A DNA stretch of 64,000 nucleotides. Origin: Candidatus Nanopelagicus abundans (GTDB taxonomy: Bacteria > Actinomycetota > Actinomycetes > Nanopelagicales > Nanopelagicaceae). Positions within the stretch are counted from its first letter, which is position 1; the number at the start of each line of letters is the position of its first letter. The stretch spans positions 744,001 to 808,000 of the forward strand of contig NZ_CP016779.1 of NCBI RefSeq assembly GCF_002288305.1. The letters run 5' to 3'. A program made the position numbers and the translations under genes. This document shows positions 37,504 through 48,052 of the stretch, in pieces. The notes beneath the pieces are model-generated. The model was not told the origin of the DNA and searched no databases. It saw only the letters and a program-made list of their open reading frames with translations.

Positions 37504-40128
37504 TTAGGCCCGCTTTTTCTCACGGTTCTCATAAACCTGAATTACATCGCCAACTTGTAGCTCTTTAAATGATCCAAGACCGATACCGCACTCAAAGCCC
37601 TCTCGAACCTCGGTAGCATCATCTTTAAATCTACGAAGAGATTCAATGCTTAAATTCTCACCAATTACTACACCAGCACGCATTGTGCGCACCTTTGCAT
37701 TTCGGCGAATATTTCCGTCAGAGACTATGCAACCAGCAATATTTCCAAACTTACTTGATTTGAAGATATCGCGAACTTCAGCATTACCAAGAACTACCTC
37801 TTCAAACTCAGGCTTTAGTAATCCCTTAAGTGATGCTTCGATCTCTTCAATCGCCTTATAAATAACGGTGTAGAACTTGACCTCAACACCTTCATGTTCA
37901 GCAAATACTGCAGTTTGTGGTTCTGGCTTAACATTAAAGCCAATAATTACAGCAGTTGAAGCTGATGCCAAAGTAACATCGTTCTTAGTGATAGCGCCAA
38001 CACCACGGTGAATAACTCTTAAGTCAACTTCAGTACCAACATCTAGTTGAAGTAACGCATCTTCTAACGCTTCAACAGATCCAGAAACGTCACCTTTAAG
38101 AATTAAGTTCAAAGTACTTACCTTTGATTGCTCAAGGAAGTCTTCTAATGAAACCTTCTTACGAGCCTTAGCCAGGGATGCATTACGAGAAGCTAACTGA
38201 CGCTTCTCGGCAATCTGGCGAGCAGTTCGATCATCTTCAGCAACAATAAATGAATCACCAGCTCCTGGAACAGAGGTAAAGCCAAGAACTTGAACAGGCC
38301 GAGATGGTCCAGCAAATTCAACTGCTTCACCATGCTCATCTAGCATCGCACGTACGCGACCATATGCTCCACCGGCAACAATTGCATCACCAACATGAAG
38401 AGTTCCACGTTGTACTAACACAGTAGCAACTGGACCACGTCCCTTATCTAGATTTGCTTCAATTGCAACACCTCTTGCTATGTCATCTGCAATTGCGCGT
38501 AGATCAATGGCAGCATCTGCTGTTAGTAAAATTGCATCAATTAAATTATCAATTCCATTTCCAGAAAGAGCTGAAACGTTAACAAACATTGTTTGTCCGC
38601 CATACTCTTCGGCAATTAGGTTGTACTCAGTTAATTGTTGACGTATCTTGTCTGGATTAGCACCTTCTTTATCCATTTTATTAACTGCAACCACAATTGG
38701 AACATCAGCTGCTTGAGCGTGGTTTAAGGCTTCAATTGTTTGCGGCATAACACCATCATCAGCTGCCACTACAAGAACTGCGATATCAGTTACCTTCGCA
38801 CCTCGTGCACGCATTGCGGTAAAGGCTTCATGTCCTGGGGTATCAATAAATGTAATTGCTCTATTTGTTCCATTGTGATCATGATGAATTTGATAGGCAC
38901 CAATATGCTGAGTAATGCCACCAGCCTCTGACTTAACAACCTCAGTAGATCTAATTGCATCTAACAACCTGGTCTTACCATGATCAACATGTCCCATTAC
39001 TGTGACAATTGGCGAGCGCACTACTAGATCCTCTGGATCAATCTGAGCTAACTCTTGCTCTAAATTAATATCAAACTCTTCCAGTAACTCACGGTCTTCA
39101 TCCTCAGGACTTACGATTTGAATGATGAAACCTAGCTCTGCGCCAAGTACTGTGAAGGTATCTTCATCAACTGATTGAGTTGCGGTAACCATCTCACCTA
39201 AATGAAATAAGGCTGAAACTAATGCGGCCGGATCTGCGCTAATTTTTTCAGCAAAATCCATCAATGTTGCACCGCGCCTCATGCGAACTACAGTTTTACC
39301 GTCGCCCCTCGGAACAACTGCGCCACCTAATTGTGGTGCTGGTAAATTCTCAAAATCTTCGCGTCTTTCTTTTTTACTCTTTTGTCCTCTATTTTTTCCT
39401 TTACCTTTTCCGCCTTTACCAAAAGCACCTGCAGCCCCACCTCTTTGTGGTGGCCGACCTCCACCTTTACCGCCAAATGGTGAACCAGTTGGTGATGCAG
39501 ATGGTGAGCGATAAGGAGATGAACCAGTTGTTGGACGTGAACTACCAGCAGCATTTGCTGGACGTGGATTACTTTGTGGCGGACGTGCAGCAAAACCTGG
39601 GCGTACTGAACCAGGACGTGCACCTGACATTGGCGGACGTTGTCCTGGTTGTATTTTTCCTGGTGTGCGTCCTGCTTCACCTGGACGAATTGGTCTTGCA
39701 GGTGGACGGCTTGCACCGCTACCTGAACTAAATGGATTATTTCCAGCACGTGGCGGCCTTGGCATAGAACTGCCAGCAGATGCTGCGTTAGGTGTTGTTG
39801 AAAAAGGATTATTAGCTGCGCGAGGAGGTACTACTGGTTTTGAGATTGGTGTGGCATCTTCAATCATTTGTTGTAGCTCAGGAGGTAGATCTTCAACTTT
39901 TACAGTTATTTTTGCAGCTGCTTTTTTCGCAGGTGATTTCTTTGCTTTCGGCGCAGCTTCAGCCGGCATTAAATCAGGAAATTTATCCATCAACTTTCGC
40001 ACAACTGGTGCTTCAACTGTTGATGATGCAGATCGAACGAATTCGCCGACCTCTACTAACTTTGCTAGTAGCTCTTTACTTTCAAGCCCTAACTCTTTAG
40101 CTAATTCATAAACGCGGACCTTGGCCAC
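37504..40128 (-). CDS. infB: translation initiation factor IF-2
   Basis: GTPase that brings fMet-tRNA to the 30S subunit. An N-terminal IF2_N domain ([21 protein letters not shown]) is followed by a Lys/Ala stretch and a long Pro/Gly/Arg/Ser-rich disordered linker (about residues 95-255). The G domain has [16 protein letters not shown] and NKMD, then domains II-IV. 874 aa. GTG start with AAGGAG 4 nt upstream. The linker creates long overlapping open frames on both strands that are not genes. Confidence 0.97.
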   Translation of the reverse strand: MAKVRVYELAKELGLESKELLAKLVEVGEFVRSASSTVEAPVVRKLMDKFPDLMPAEAAPKAKKSPAKKAAAKITVKVEDLPPELQQMIEDATPISKPVVPPRAANNPFSTTPNAASAGSSMPRPPRAGNNPFSSGSGASRPPARPIRPGEAGRTPGKIQPGQRPPMSGARPGSVRPGFAARPPQSNPRPANAAGSSRPTTGSSPYRSPSASPTGSPFGGKGGGRPPQRGGAAGAFGKGGKGKGKNRGQKSKKERREDFENLPAPQLGGAVVPRGDGKTVVRMRRGATLMDFAEKISADPAALVSALFHLGEMVTATQSVDEDTFTVLGAELGFIIQIVSPEDEDRELLEEFDINLEQELAQIDPEDLVVRSPIVTVMGHVDHGKTRLLDAIRSTEVVKSEAGGITQHIGAYQIHHDHNGTNRAITFIDTPGHEAFTAMRARGAKVTDIAVLVVAADDGVMPQTIEALNHAQAADVPIVVAVNKMDKEGANPDKIRQQLTEYNLIAEEYGGQTMFVNVSALSGNGIDNLIDAILLTADAAIDLRAIADDIARGVAIEANLDKGRGPVATVLVQRGTLHVGDAIVAGGAYGRVRAMLDEHGEAVEFAGPSRPVQVLGFTSVPGAGDSFIVAEDDRTARQIAEKRQLASRNASLAKARKKVSLEDFLEQSKVSTLNLILKGDVSGSVEALEDALLQLDVGTEVDLRVIHRGVGAITKNDVTLASASTAVIIGFNVKPEPQTAVFAEHEGVEVKFYTVIYKAIEEIEASLKGLLKPEFEEVVLGNAEVRDIFKSSKFGNIAGCIVSDGNIRRNAKVRTMRAGVVIGENLSIESLRRFKDDATEVREGFECGIGLGSFKELQVGDVIQVYENREKKRA

Positions 40129-40237
40129 ACTTCTCCTTCTCCTGGCCCGACGTTAGTTACGTGCGAACCTAAATAGACCTACTCATAATCTTGCAGTGCT
40201 CATTAGAGTGTCATTCTCGCTCGCTCCATACTTTGAA
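40129..40237 (-). other. ylxR-infB gap
   Basis: 109 bases without a gene. The sequence next to infB is purine-rich and includes its strong ribosome binding site (AAGGAG). I see no clear terminator or promoter in the rest. Confidence 0.3.
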
Positions 40238-40498
40238 TTAATTACTTAAGTTTTTTAAGTAATCTTCTAACTCTTTCACTTTAATCTGCCCCTCATAATT
40301 GAAGGAACGATTAAAAGCTTTTCGTTCAACTGCTACCAGAAAACATTTGCTGTGAAGCCATGCTCCCCGACCAGGCATTCGATGATTTAAATCGACCTTT
40401 ATTTCATTGCCGACTAGAACCGTGCGAATCAAATCTGTTCGGTTATCTAAGCCTCGACAAGCGATACAACTGCGTTGCCGTAGCTTTTTACTGAACAT
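40238..40498 (-). CDS. ylxR: YlxR family RNA-binding protein
   Basis: 86-aa protein of the YlxR (DUF448) family found between nusA and infB. The signature RSCIACR near residues 9-15 and GRGAWLH (about 43-49) are present. It is thought to bind RNA and, in some bacteria, to modulate transcription or RNase P; the role here is unproven. ATG at 40498, 12 bases after nusA. Confidence 0.9.
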   Translation of the reverse strand: MFSKKLRQRSCIACRGLDNRTDLIRTVLVGNEIKVDLNHRMPGRGAWLHSKCFLVAVERKAFNRSFNYEGQIKVKELEDYLKNLSN

Positions 40499-40510
40499 GA
40501 CAACTCTACC

Positions 40511-41539
40511 CTAAGCCCCTTCAACAGGAGAAATATCTACCGCACCCTCTACGTTTTCCGCCTTAATTGAAGTCACTGGATTATCTGGGTGGATATCAAT
40601 TCGCCACTGGGTAAGGCGAGCAGCCAGCCTGGCATTTTGGCCATCTTTGCCAATTGCAAGTGATAATTGAAAGTCTGGAACTATTACCTTGGCTGACTTA
40701 CTTTCTAAATCAACAATTTCAACTGATGTAACTCGAGCTGGCGCTAACGCATTAGCAACATAAGTTGCTGGATCATCAGAGAAATCAATAATGTCAATTT
40801 TTTCTCCATTTAATTCATTCATTACATTTTGCGCTCTAGATCCTTGCGGTCCTATTAATGCTCCTTTTGCGCTAACTCCTGCTCGGTGTGTTCTAACTGA
40901 TAACTTAGTTCTTGCTCCAGGTTCTCTAGCAATTCCAACAATATCTACAACTCGCTCTTTAACTTCAGGAGCCTCTAATGCAAATAGCATTTTTACAAAT
41001 GCAGGGTGGGTTCTAGAAAGTGTTACCTCCGGACCTTTCTCACCTTGCTTAACATCTACAACAAAACATTTAATTCGATCGCCATGTTTATATACCTCAC
41101 CTTTTACTTGCTCAGCAGGTGGAATTTTTCCTTCAACTCTTCCTAAACTTACATAAATAACTTCAGCATCCCTACCTTGCTGCACAATCCCACCAATTAC
41201 ATCGCCAACGGAGCCAGAAAATTCTGTAACTACCTCAAGGTCTTTAGCTTCGCGCATTTTTTCTTTAATAACCTTACGCGCAGTTTTATCAGCTAGTTTT
41301 GCAAAACCATCTGGATTATCGGTAACGGTATCGATGCGATCACCATCTGGTCCAAGTAATGGAATATAAATAAGGATTTCACCAGTTTGGCGATTTAAAA
41401 CTGCTCGCCCATGCGGCTTAGCAACTGGTAGCTCGGCATAAACTTTAGCTACCTCATTTTCAATTGCATTTATTAATCGCTCAAGTGGTAATTTTTTTTC
41501 TTCAGCAAGTATTTTAAGTGCTGCTACATCAACACTCAC
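40511..41539 (-). CDS. nusA: transcription termination/antitermination factor NusA
   Basis: Binds RNA polymerase and nascent RNA in pausing, termination and rRNA antitermination. N-terminal RNAP-binding domain (residues 1-125), an S1 domain with VGDVIGGIVQQG, and two KH domains with RAGVSAKGALIGPQGSRAQNVM and SLAIGKDGQNARLAARLT. 342 aa, without the acidic C-terminal repeats of proteobacteria, as in other Actinobacteria. Starts within the rimP stop (4-base overlap). Confidence 0.96.
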   Translation of the reverse strand: MSVDVAALKILAEEKKLPLERLINAIENEVAKVYAELPVAKPHGRAVLNRQTGEILIYIPLLGPDGDRIDTVTDNPDGFAKLADKTARKVIKEKMREAKDLEVVTEFSGSVGDVIGGIVQQGRDAEVIYVSLGRVEGKIPPAEQVKGEVYKHGDRIKCFVVDVKQGEKGPEVTLSRTHPAFVKMLFALEAPEVKERVVDIVGIAREPGARTKLSVRTHRAGVSAKGALIGPQGSRAQNVMNELNGEKIDIIDFSDDPATYVANALAPARVTSVEIVDLESKSAKVIVPDFQLSLAIGKDGQNARLAARLTQWRIDIHPDNPVTSIKAENVEGAVDISPVEGA

Positions 41540-41982
41540 TTAGTCACCGGCTTAAACTCAATTTCAAGAGTTACCCGCTTAATATCAGAATAATTAATAT
41601 TTTTTTTATCAACTGTGGCACTTACTTCATTAACATCTTTTATTCTTCCTTTAATTTCTGATCCATCTAATAAAACAACTTTTACCAGCCTGTTAATATT
41701 TTTTTGCCAATGACGAACCTTAGTTAGTGGGCGATCTAGTCCAGGTGAGGTGACCTCTAATGTAAATGGGGTTTCACCCAAACTTTGAACACTTTCTACT
41801 ATCTCACCAATTGCTTTAGTTGCAGAGGTAACTTGATCAAGAGATAAATGAGTATCACCATCAACAATAACTGTGAGCATGCTTCGCCGCCCTGCAGAAA
41901 TAATTGTTACATCCTCAAGGTAAAAACCGAGGGCTTCTAGTGCGGGAGTAATCGCCGCAGATATATCTTCTTTCTTTCCCAT
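41536..41982 (-). CDS. rimP: ribosome maturation factor RimP
   Basis: Needed for 30S assembly. 148 aa with ITPALEALGFYLEDVTI at the start, the central VTSPGLDRPLTK motif typical of RimP and the C-terminal SH3-like domain. Shine-Dalgarno AAGGAAAAT before the ATG. It is the first gene of the rimP-nusA-ylxR-infB-rbfA-truB-ribF translation cluster. Confidence 0.95.
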   Translation of the reverse strand: MGKKEDISAAITPALEALGFYLEDVTIISAGRRSMLTVIVDGDTHLSLDQVTSATKAIGEIVESVQSLGETPFTLEVTSPGLDRPLTKVRHWQKNINRLVKVVLLDGSEIKGRIKDVNEVSATVDKKNINYSDIKRVTLEIEFKPVTK

Positions 41983-42017
41983 ATTTTCCTTCTTCGATAT
42001 TAAGTTGTGTTAGTAGT

Positions 42018-42785
42018 TTAACTTATAAATGTATCCCAAGCAACGCGAGCGATGAGTAAGAAGATTACAGCTAGAAAAACTTTACGAACCAATGGCGATC
42101 CACCTTTAATTGCAAGGCGTGAGCCAATTACTGCGCCCGCCACATTTGCAAAAGCTAGCAGTAAGCCTAATTGCCACCAGATATGTCCGGTTAGTTGAAA
42201 ACTTAATATGGCGCCCGCATTCGTTGCTATGTTAACTAATTTTGCAGTTGCAGATGCTTTTAAGAATGCATAACCGATACCTGAGACTAGAAAAAAGACT
42301 AAAAAGGTTCCGGTACCAGGTCCAAAAATGCCATCATAGAAACCAATTAATAATCCGATTAATGCAACAAAGAGCAATCTTTTTTTATGAGTAAATTTAA
42401 GATTTTCATTCATGCCAAGTGCTGGCTTTCGCCAGGTATAAATGGCGACAGTAATTAATAAAAATACAATAAATGGCTTAAAAAAATCTTTTGGAATAGT
42501 AGCGGCAAAAGCAGCACCTGTAATAGAGCCAATAAATGCTGGTCCCATCATCGAAATTGTTAATGGAATATCGGGTTTAATATTTTTAAAGTAATTACGA
42601 GCTGCCGCTGTTGTACCAAAAATTGAAGGAACTTTATTTGTTCCTAAAATTAGTGGGAGCTCCTTATTTGGTAACCCAATTAGTAAGGCTGGTAACTGAA
42701 TAAGTCCCCCGCCACCAGCCATTGCATCTACGAAGCCAGCAAAGCCTGAGGCAAGAGCTAGAAAAATTAAAACTTCAAAACTCAT
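42018..42785 (-). CDS. TSUP (TauE/SafE) family membrane permease
   Basis: 255-aa protein with about seven to eight hydrophobic segments. TSUP features: FAGFVDAMAGGGGLIQLPALL at the N-terminus and the repeated version GFYDGIFGPGTGTFLVF in the second half. TSUP proteins export or import sulfur compounds and organic anions such as sulfite, taurine-derived sulfoacetate or thiosulfate; the substrate is unknown here. It lies between rimP and proS, separate from the usual neighbours of either, and four bases from proS. Confidence 0.85.
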   Translation of the reverse strand: MSFEVLIFLALASGFAGFVDAMAGGGGLIQLPALLIGLPNKELPLILGTNKVPSIFGTTAAARNYFKNIKPDIPLTISMMGPAFIGSITGAAFAATIPKDFFKPFIVFLLITVAIYTWRKPALGMNENLKFTHKKRLLFVALIGLLIGFYDGIFGPGTGTFLVFFLVSGIGYAFLKASATAKLVNIATNAGAILSFQLTGHIWWQLGLLLAFANVAGAVIGSRLAIKGGSPLVRKVFLAVIFLLIARVAWDTFIS

Positions 42786-42788
42786 AAA

Positions 42789-44504
42789 TTACTTAACTAG
42801 TGTTTTAACCACATCAGCTAAAGCGACCTCAACTTTATCTGATGACTTACGGTCTCTTATCTCCACTTTTCCATCTGCTAATGATTTGCCAACAATAATT
42901 ATCTTTGGAACACCAATTAGCTCTGCATCTTTAAATTTGACTCCCGCACTTGCCTCCCGGCGATCATCTAGTAAAACCTCTAACCCTTTTGCCTCTAGAT
43001 CCAAAGCAATCTGCTCAGCAACTTCAAATGGTTGATCCTCTTTCCCGGTTGCAACAATGTGAACATCAACTGGTGCAATTTCAGCTGGCCAACATAATCC
43101 AAGTTCATCATAAGTTTGTTCAGCTATAGCTGCTACTGCTCTTGATACACCAATTCCATATGAGCCCATAGTTACTACACGTGGTTTACCCTCTTTGTCT
43201 AAAACAGTTAAGCCAAGTGCCTCGGCATATTTTTTTCCTAATTGAAATATATGACCAATCTCAATTGCCCGATCAATAATTACTGGCTTATCACAGCTTG
43301 GACAATTATCTCCTGCTTTAACTTCAGCTGCCTCGACATAATGTTCGACTTTAAAATCACGCCCACAAGTAACATTTCTAGCATGAACATCTTTCTTATT
43401 GCCACCAGTAACCCAAACAGAATCTTGACTAACTCTTGGATCTGCATAAACGCTCACACCAAGGGCTTTAGCATCCTGTGGGCCGACATATCCTTTTACT
43501 AATTTTGGATACTTAGCAAAATCTGCATCCTCAAATAACCTTAAATCTTTAACCTCTGGCAAGTTAGCGCCAAGGCGCTTTAAATCAACTTCGCGATCTC
43601 CTGGTACTAATACTGCAATTGGTTTTTCATCAGCCATAAGTAATACATTTTTTAAGGTATTAGCAGCAGTAATTGAAGCTGAATACTTCTTATTTAAAAT
43701 TTCAACTAAAGAATCAATTGTCGGAGTATTAGGTGTATCAAGTAGTTCAATAGCGCCGACTTTTTCGCCTTGGTAAGGCGTAACTTTACAAATCATCGCC
43801 TCAACATTTGCAGCGTAACCACAAGCCTTACAAAGCACATAAGTATCTTCACCAGTTGGGCATGGTGCTAAAAACTCTTCAGATTTTGACCCGCCCATCG
43901 CTCCACTCATTGCCGAAACAATGTTGTACTTAAGTCCTAATCGGTCAAAGGTTTTTATATAAGCCTGTCGGTGTTTGTTATAAGAAGCCTCAAGACCAGC
44001 ATCATCTAAATCAAAGCTATATGAGTCTTTCATTACAAACTCTCGTCCTCTAATAATTCCACTACGAGGACGTGGTTCATCGCGATACTTTGTTTGAATC
44101 TGATAAATAGATAGTGGCAGATCTTTATAGGAAGAGAACTCACCTTTAACCATTAGCGTAAACATCTCTTCATGAGTTGGACCTAATAAATAATCATTAC
44201 CTTTTCGATCTTTTAATCTAAATAAATCTGGACCGTACTCTGTCCAACGATTTGTTGATTCATAAGGCTCTTTTGGAAGTAGAGCGGGAAAGTGCACCTC
44301 TTGAAATCCGGCGCTATCCATCTCCTCTCGTACTACCTGCTCAATTTTTCTAAATGTGCGATAGCCAAGTGGTAACCAAGAATAAACACCAGCTGAAATT
44401 CTTCTAACAAAACCTGCTCTAACTAGTAATCGATGGGATGCAACCTCAGCATCTGCTGGATCATCTCGCAGGGTGCGCAGCAATAATGTGGACATCCTAA
44501 GCAT
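42789..44504 (-). CDS. proS: prolyl-tRNA synthetase
   Basis: Class II bacterial-type ProRS with the YbaK-like editing insertion. Motif 1 region HFPALLPKEPY, motif 2 KYRDEPRPRSGIIRGREFVMKD, motif 3 GSYGIGVSR, and an insertion domain between about residues 225 and 385. 571 aa. The ATG at 44504 is supported by TAGGCT exactly 6 nt upstream; a second ATG three codons inside gives the more conserved MSTLLLRTLRDDPADAE. Four bases from the TSUP gene. Confidence 0.96.
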   Translation of the reverse strand: MLRMSTLLLRTLRDDPADAEVASHRLLVRAGFVRRISAGVYSWLPLGYRTFRKIEQVVREEMDSAGFQEVHFPALLPKEPYESTNRWTEYGPDLFRLKDRKGNDYLLGPTHEEMFTLMVKGEFSSYKDLPLSIYQIQTKYRDEPRPRSGIIRGREFVMKDSYSFDLDDAGLEASYNKHRQAYIKTFDRLGLKYNIVSAMSGAMGGSKSEEFLAPCPTGEDTYVLCKACGYAANVEAMICKVTPYQGEKVGAIELLDTPNTPTIDSLVEILNKKYSASITAANTLKNVLLMADEKPIAVLVPGDREVDLKRLGANLPEVKDLRLFEDADFAKYPKLVKGYVGPQDAKALGVSVYADPRVSQDSVWVTGGNKKDVHARNVTCGRDFKVEHYVEAAEVKAGDNCPSCDKPVIIDRAIEIGHIFQLGKKYAEALGLTVLDKEGKPRVVTMGSYGIGVSRAVAAIAEQTYDELGLCWPAEIAPVDVHIVATGKEDQPFEVAEQIALDLEAKGLEVLLDDRREASAGVKFKDAELIGVPKIIIVGKSLADGKVEIRDRKSSDKVEVALADVVKTLVK

Positions 44505-44510
44505 AGGTAA

Positions 44511-44516
44511 AGCCTA
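44511..44516 (-). promoter_or_regulatory. candidate leaderless -10 box (proS)
   Basis: TAGGCT lies exactly 6 nt before the proS ATG and is separate from the ispG stop codon. No clear -35 and no Shine-Dalgarno sequence is visible. Confidence 0.4.
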
Positions 44517-44517
44517 T

Positions 44518-45669
44518 CTATTTAACTGCAACAGTTGGCTCACCTGATGCAACTCCAGCGGCTTCCATTTCTTCCGCAAGGCGCATCGCTTCTTCAATTA
44601 GCGTCTCAACTATCTGCGCCTCTGGCACAGTTTTAATTACCTCACCCTTTACAAATATTTGACCCTTACCATTACCAGAAGCCACACCAAGATCTGCCTC
44701 TCTTGCCTCACCCGGTCCATTAACTACACAACCCATTACTGCAACTCGAAGTGGCACAGTCATTCCTTGCAATCCTGCTTGAACTTTTTCAGCTAATGAG
44801 TAAACATCAACTTGCGCGCGACCACATGAAGGACAAGAGACAATCTCTAATTTACGTTGGCGTAAATTAAGTGATTCTAAAATAGATATTCCAACCTTTA
44901 CTTCTTCAACGGGTGGGGCAGATAGTGAAACACGAATCGTGTCACCAATTCCTTCAGCAAGTAATATGGCAAATGCTGTTGAGGATTTAATTGTTCCTTG
45001 AAATAGCGGGCCTGCCTCAGTAACACCAAGATGTAATGGATAATCACATTTAGCTGCCAAAATACGATAAGCCTTCACCATTGTTACTGGATCATGATGT
45101 TTAACTGAAATTTTAATATCACTAAAGCCATGCTCTTCAAATAAGGATGCTTCCCATAAAGCTGACTCAGCTAATGCCTCAGGTGTTGCCTTGCCATACT
45201 TTGCAAGTAATCGCGGATCAAGTGAACCAGCATTAACACCAATTCTAATTGGAATCTTTGCATCACCGGCTGCTTTTGCAACCTCTTTAACTTTGTCATC
45301 AAATTGTTTAATGTTTCCTGGATTTACTCGAACCGCAGCACATCCTGCATCAATTGCTGCAAATATATATTTAGGCTGAAAGTGAATATCAGCAATTACT
45401 GGAATCTGTGATTTTTTAGCAATCTGAGCTAATGCATCTGCATCATCTTGTGAAGGAACAGCAACTCTAACTATTTGACAACCAGAAGCAGTTAATTCAG
45501 CAATCTGTTGCAAAGTTGAATCAACATCTGCTGTGAGAGTTGTACACATCGATTGAACTGAGACAGGGGCGTCTCCGCCAACTAATACCGAACCAACCTT
45601 TAATTGCCTACTTTTTCGACGTGGCGCCAAAGTTGGCGCTGGTGCTGATGGAATACCTAAATCAACCAT
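44518..45669 (-). CDS. ispG: (E)-4-hydroxy-3-methylbut-2-enyl-diphosphate synthase
   Basis: 4Fe-4S enzyme converting MEcPP to HMBPP in the MEP isoprenoid pathway. [20 protein letters not shown], the TIM-barrel segment [10 protein letters not shown], and the cluster cysteines in [10 protein letters not shown] and [14 protein letters not shown] are visible. 383 aa. The neighbouring dxr catalyses the second MEP step, so dxr-rseP-ispG is the classic actinobacterial set. TAAGAT lies 6 nt before the ATG. Confidence 0.96.
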   Translation of the reverse strand: MVDLGIPSAPAPTLAPRRKSRQLKVGSVLVGGDAPVSVQSMCTTLTADVDSTLQQIAELTASGCQIVRVAVPSQDDADALAQIAKKSQIPVIADIHFQPKYIFAAIDAGCAAVRVNPGNIKQFDDKVKEVAKAAGDAKIPIRIGVNAGSLDPRLLAKYGKATPEALAESALWEASLFEEHGFSDIKISVKHHDPVTMVKAYRILAAKCDYPLHLGVTEAGPLFQGTIKSSTAFAILLAEGIGDTIRVSLSAPPVEEVKVGISILESLNLRQRKLEIVSCPSCGRAQVDVYSLAEKVQAGLQGMTVPLRVAVMGCVVNGPGEAREADLGVASGNGKGQIFVKGEVIKTVPEAQIVETLIEEAMRLAEEMEAAGVASGEPTVAVK

Positions 45670-45675
45670 GGCTAA

Positions 45676-45681
45676 ATCTTA
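45676..45681 (-). promoter_or_regulatory. candidate leaderless -10 box (ispG)
   Basis: TAAGAT lies exactly 6 nt before the ispG ATG, inside the 13-base gap after rseP. No clear -35. Confidence 0.4.
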
Positions 45682-45682
45682 T

Positions 45683-46873
45683 CTAGAAATTAAGTCTGAT
45701 TGGATTAAATATGTCTGCCGTGAGCAGAAGAAGTGATAAAGAAGCCATAAAAATAAAGACGACCATAGTTATTGGCGCTAATCGCTCAACATCAAATGGT
45801 GCAGGCTTACTAAATCCACGCCGCCTAGCTAGGAAGTTTCTAACACCATCTGCGATTGCAACTGCCATATGTCCACCATCTAGTGGCAGAAGTGGAAGTA
45901 AATTAAACATTCCAACAAACAAATTAAGCGAGGCAATAATTAAAATAAAAGTAGCTACCTTCTCTCGCACTGTTAAAACATCAGTACTAGCTGTTTCACC
46001 ACTTACTCTTGCTACACCTACAACACCAACTAATCCTTGTTCATCTCGCTTTTCTCCACCAAAGGTTTGTCTTACCAAATCTGGAATCTTTGCAGGGAGT
46101 GTAAATAATGATGTCAAACTATTTTTTAATATTTCACCAGTGTATTTAGTTGCCTTAGCAGTTGCTGTAAATGGTGCATAGGTAATTGTGCCAACTGTAT
46201 TTATTACACCTAGAACACCAACTTTTTCACCATTTAAATCTCTGCTTGCTGGCGTCACTAAGAAGTTCATTGGCATACCATTTCTTTCAACAGTAATCTC
46301 AATTTGCTTTCCTGATGATGCACGAATAATTCCTATTACATCTACCCACTCCTCATAGATTTGCCCATTTATTTTTATGACTTTATCGCCAGGTAAAATT
46401 CCAACTTTTTTAGCAGGTGATGGCACAGATTTTTCAGAGCAAACCTCATTAGCTTTTTGTGGAATACACTCACTCACATTTTCAATAGTGCTGGTAACAG
46501 ATGTAACACCAACTGATAAAAACAGAGTTAGTAGTAAAACAAAGCCAATTACGAAGTGCAGAAAAGAGCCTGCACCTAAAACGATTAGTCTTTGGCCAAC
46601 TCCAGCTTTAACAAATGCGCGATCACTATCAGCCTCAGATAGTTCCTCCCTCGGTGACATTCCAACAATTCGGCAGTAACCACCAGCTGGAATCGCCTTA
46701 ACACCAAACTCAGTCTCACCTCGCTGAGTAGACCAAATCTTTTTTCCGAAACCAATAAAAAATTCAGTAACTTTCATACCAAACTTTTTAGCTGTTAAAT
46801 AATGTCCGGCCTCATGAATCATTACTGAAATTAAAAGAGCAGCAATAAAAGCTACTATACCGATAAATGCCAT
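45683..46873 (-). CDS. rseP: site-2 protease RseP (M50)
   Basis: Intramembrane zinc metalloprotease that cuts anti-sigma factors and other membrane proteins. Active-site HEAGH in the first membrane helix (about 20-24), a PDZ domain (PAKKVGILPGDKVIKINGQ region, about 150-210) and the second zinc ligand motif NLLPLLPLDGGH. Four hydrophobic segments in 396 aa. It is placed between dxr and ispG, as in mycobacteria, where Rip1 has this neighbourhood. No cognate sigma/anti-sigma pair is in the window. Confidence 0.94.
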   Translation of the reverse strand: MAFIGIVAFIAALLISVMIHEAGHYLTAKKFGMKVTEFFIGFGKKIWSTQRGETEFGVKAIPAGGYCRIVGMSPREELSEADSDRAFVKAGVGQRLIVLGAGSFLHFVIGFVLLLTLFLSVGVTSVTSTIENVSECIPQKANEVCSEKSVPSPAKKVGILPGDKVIKINGQIYEEWVDVIGIIRASSGKQIEITVERNGMPMNFLVTPASRDLNGEKVGVLGVINTVGTITYAPFTATAKATKYTGEILKNSLTSLFTLPAKIPDLVRQTFGGEKRDEQGLVGVVGVARVSGETASTDVLTVREKVATFILIIASLNLFVGMFNLLPLLPLDGGHMAVAIADGVRNFLARRRGFSKPAPFDVERLAPITMVVFIFMASLSLLLLTADIFNPIRLNF

Positions 46874-48001
46874 TTAAGAGATCTCCTTTATAAACTCACC
46901 AGCTTTAATTCGCGCACTCTGCTCTATGCCACTGACATCGGATATGTCTCTAATTGTAGTTGCAGTGTTACTAATAAATGCGTTAACTACTCGCTCAACC
47001 ACCTCAATAATCGCTGTGAATTTAATTTGTGATGCTAAAAATGCGGCAACCGCCACCTCATTTGCTGCATTATAAATTGCTGGTAATCCCCCACCTGATC
47101 TGCCGCAATTTTTTGCTAACTCAACTGCAGGATACTTTTTATTATCAATTGGTGAAAAATTCCAAGTATGTGACTTACTCCAATCAATAGCTTCGCATGC
47201 TTTATTTATTCGCTCTGGATAAGAAAGTGCGTAAGCAATCGGCCCTTTCATATTTGGTGGTGATGCTTGAGCAATAGTTGAACCATCAATAAATTCAACA
47301 AGTGAATGCACAACAGATTGCGGATGAATTACTGCTTCGATCGCATCGTATGAAAGTCCGAACAAATAATGAGCTTCAATAATCTCAAGTCCTTTATTAA
47401 GTAAGGTGGCAGAGTTAATTGTTACTACCTCACCCATTGACCATGTTGGATGATTTAAAGCATCAGCAACGCTGACATCAGATAGATCTGCTCTATCTCT
47501 AAATGGACCACCACTTGCAGTTAAAACAAGTTTCTTAACATCACTTACTTTTCCAGCCAATAATGCTTGATAAATAGCAGAGTGTTCAGAGTCGACTGGA
47601 ATCAATTTATCGCTGCCATATTTCATGACTAATTCTCCGCCAGCAACTAAAGACTCTTTATTTGCTAAAGCAACCTTATTTCCAACTGCTAGCGCAGAAA
47701 GTGTTGGGCCTAACCCAATTGATCCAGTAATGCCATTTAAAACAATGTCGCAAGGCAATGCTGCAATCTCAATTGATGAATTATCACCATCAATTACCTT
47801 AACTCCATCTGTTTTAGGAGCAGCTGCCATACTGCCAACAATTGGCACATTAAATTTTTTAGCCTGTTGCATTAGTAATGCTGGATTTTTTCGCCCCGCA
47901 CTTAGCCCGATAACTCGAAACTTATCTGGATAGGCAGCAACAATCTCTAGGGCTTGAACACCTATTGATCCAGTTGAGCCCAAAATGACTATCTCGCGCA
48001 T
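46874..48001 (-). CDS. dxr: 1-deoxy-D-xylulose 5-phosphate reductoisomerase
   Basis: Second step of the MEP isoprenoid pathway, forming MEP from DXP with NADPH. NADPH-binding GSTGSIGVQAL (about 8-18), ALANKESLVAGGELV, VDSEHSAIYQAL, and the flexible-loop region ASGGPFRDR. 375 aa. The start faces gabT across a 51-base gap. TAAGAT lies exactly 6 nt before the ATG, so a leaderless mRNA is likely. Confidence 0.96.
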   Translation of the reverse strand: MREIVILGSTGSIGVQALEIVAAYPDKFRVIGLSAGRKNPALLMQQAKKFNVPIVGSMAAAPKTDGVKVIDGDNSSIEIAALPCDIVLNGITGSIGLGPTLSALAVGNKVALANKESLVAGGELVMKYGSDKLIPVDSEHSAIYQALLAGKVSDVKKLVLTASGGPFRDRADLSDVSVADALNHPTWSMGEVVTINSATLLNKGLEIIEAHYLFGLSYDAIEAVIHPQSVVHSLVEFIDGSTIAQASPPNMKGPIAYALSYPERINKACEAIDWSKSHTWNFSPIDNKKYPAVELAKNCGRSGGGLPAIYNAANEVAVAAFLASQIKFTAIIEVVERVVNAFISNTATTIRDISDVSGIEQSARIKAGEFIKEIS

Positions 48002-48007
48002 GTGAGT

Positions 48008-48013
48008 ATCTTA
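48008..48013 (-). promoter_or_regulatory. candidate leaderless -10 box (dxr)
   Basis: TAAGAT lies exactly 6 nt before the dxr ATG in the divergent dxr/gabT gap. No Shine-Dalgarno sequence is visible. Confidence 0.5.
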
Positions 48014-48040
48014 ACTGCGCCAGTGATTGACCCTATCCGC

Positions 48041-48046
48041 TAGCAT
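48041..48046 (+). promoter_or_regulatory. candidate leaderless -10 box (gabT)
   Basis: TAGCAT lies exactly 6 nt before the gabT ATG. An alternative promoter is TTAACT (48011-48016), a 17-bp spacer and TATCCG (48034-48039), which would give a leader of only a few bases. No Shine-Dalgarno sequence is visible. Confidence 0.45.
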
Positions 48047-48052
48047 TTACGC

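Noticed and set aside
39264-39749. Several long overlapping frames over the infB linker on both strands
   Set aside because: They mirror the low-complexity Pro/Gly/Arg-rich linker of IF-2 and have biased, repetitive composition.
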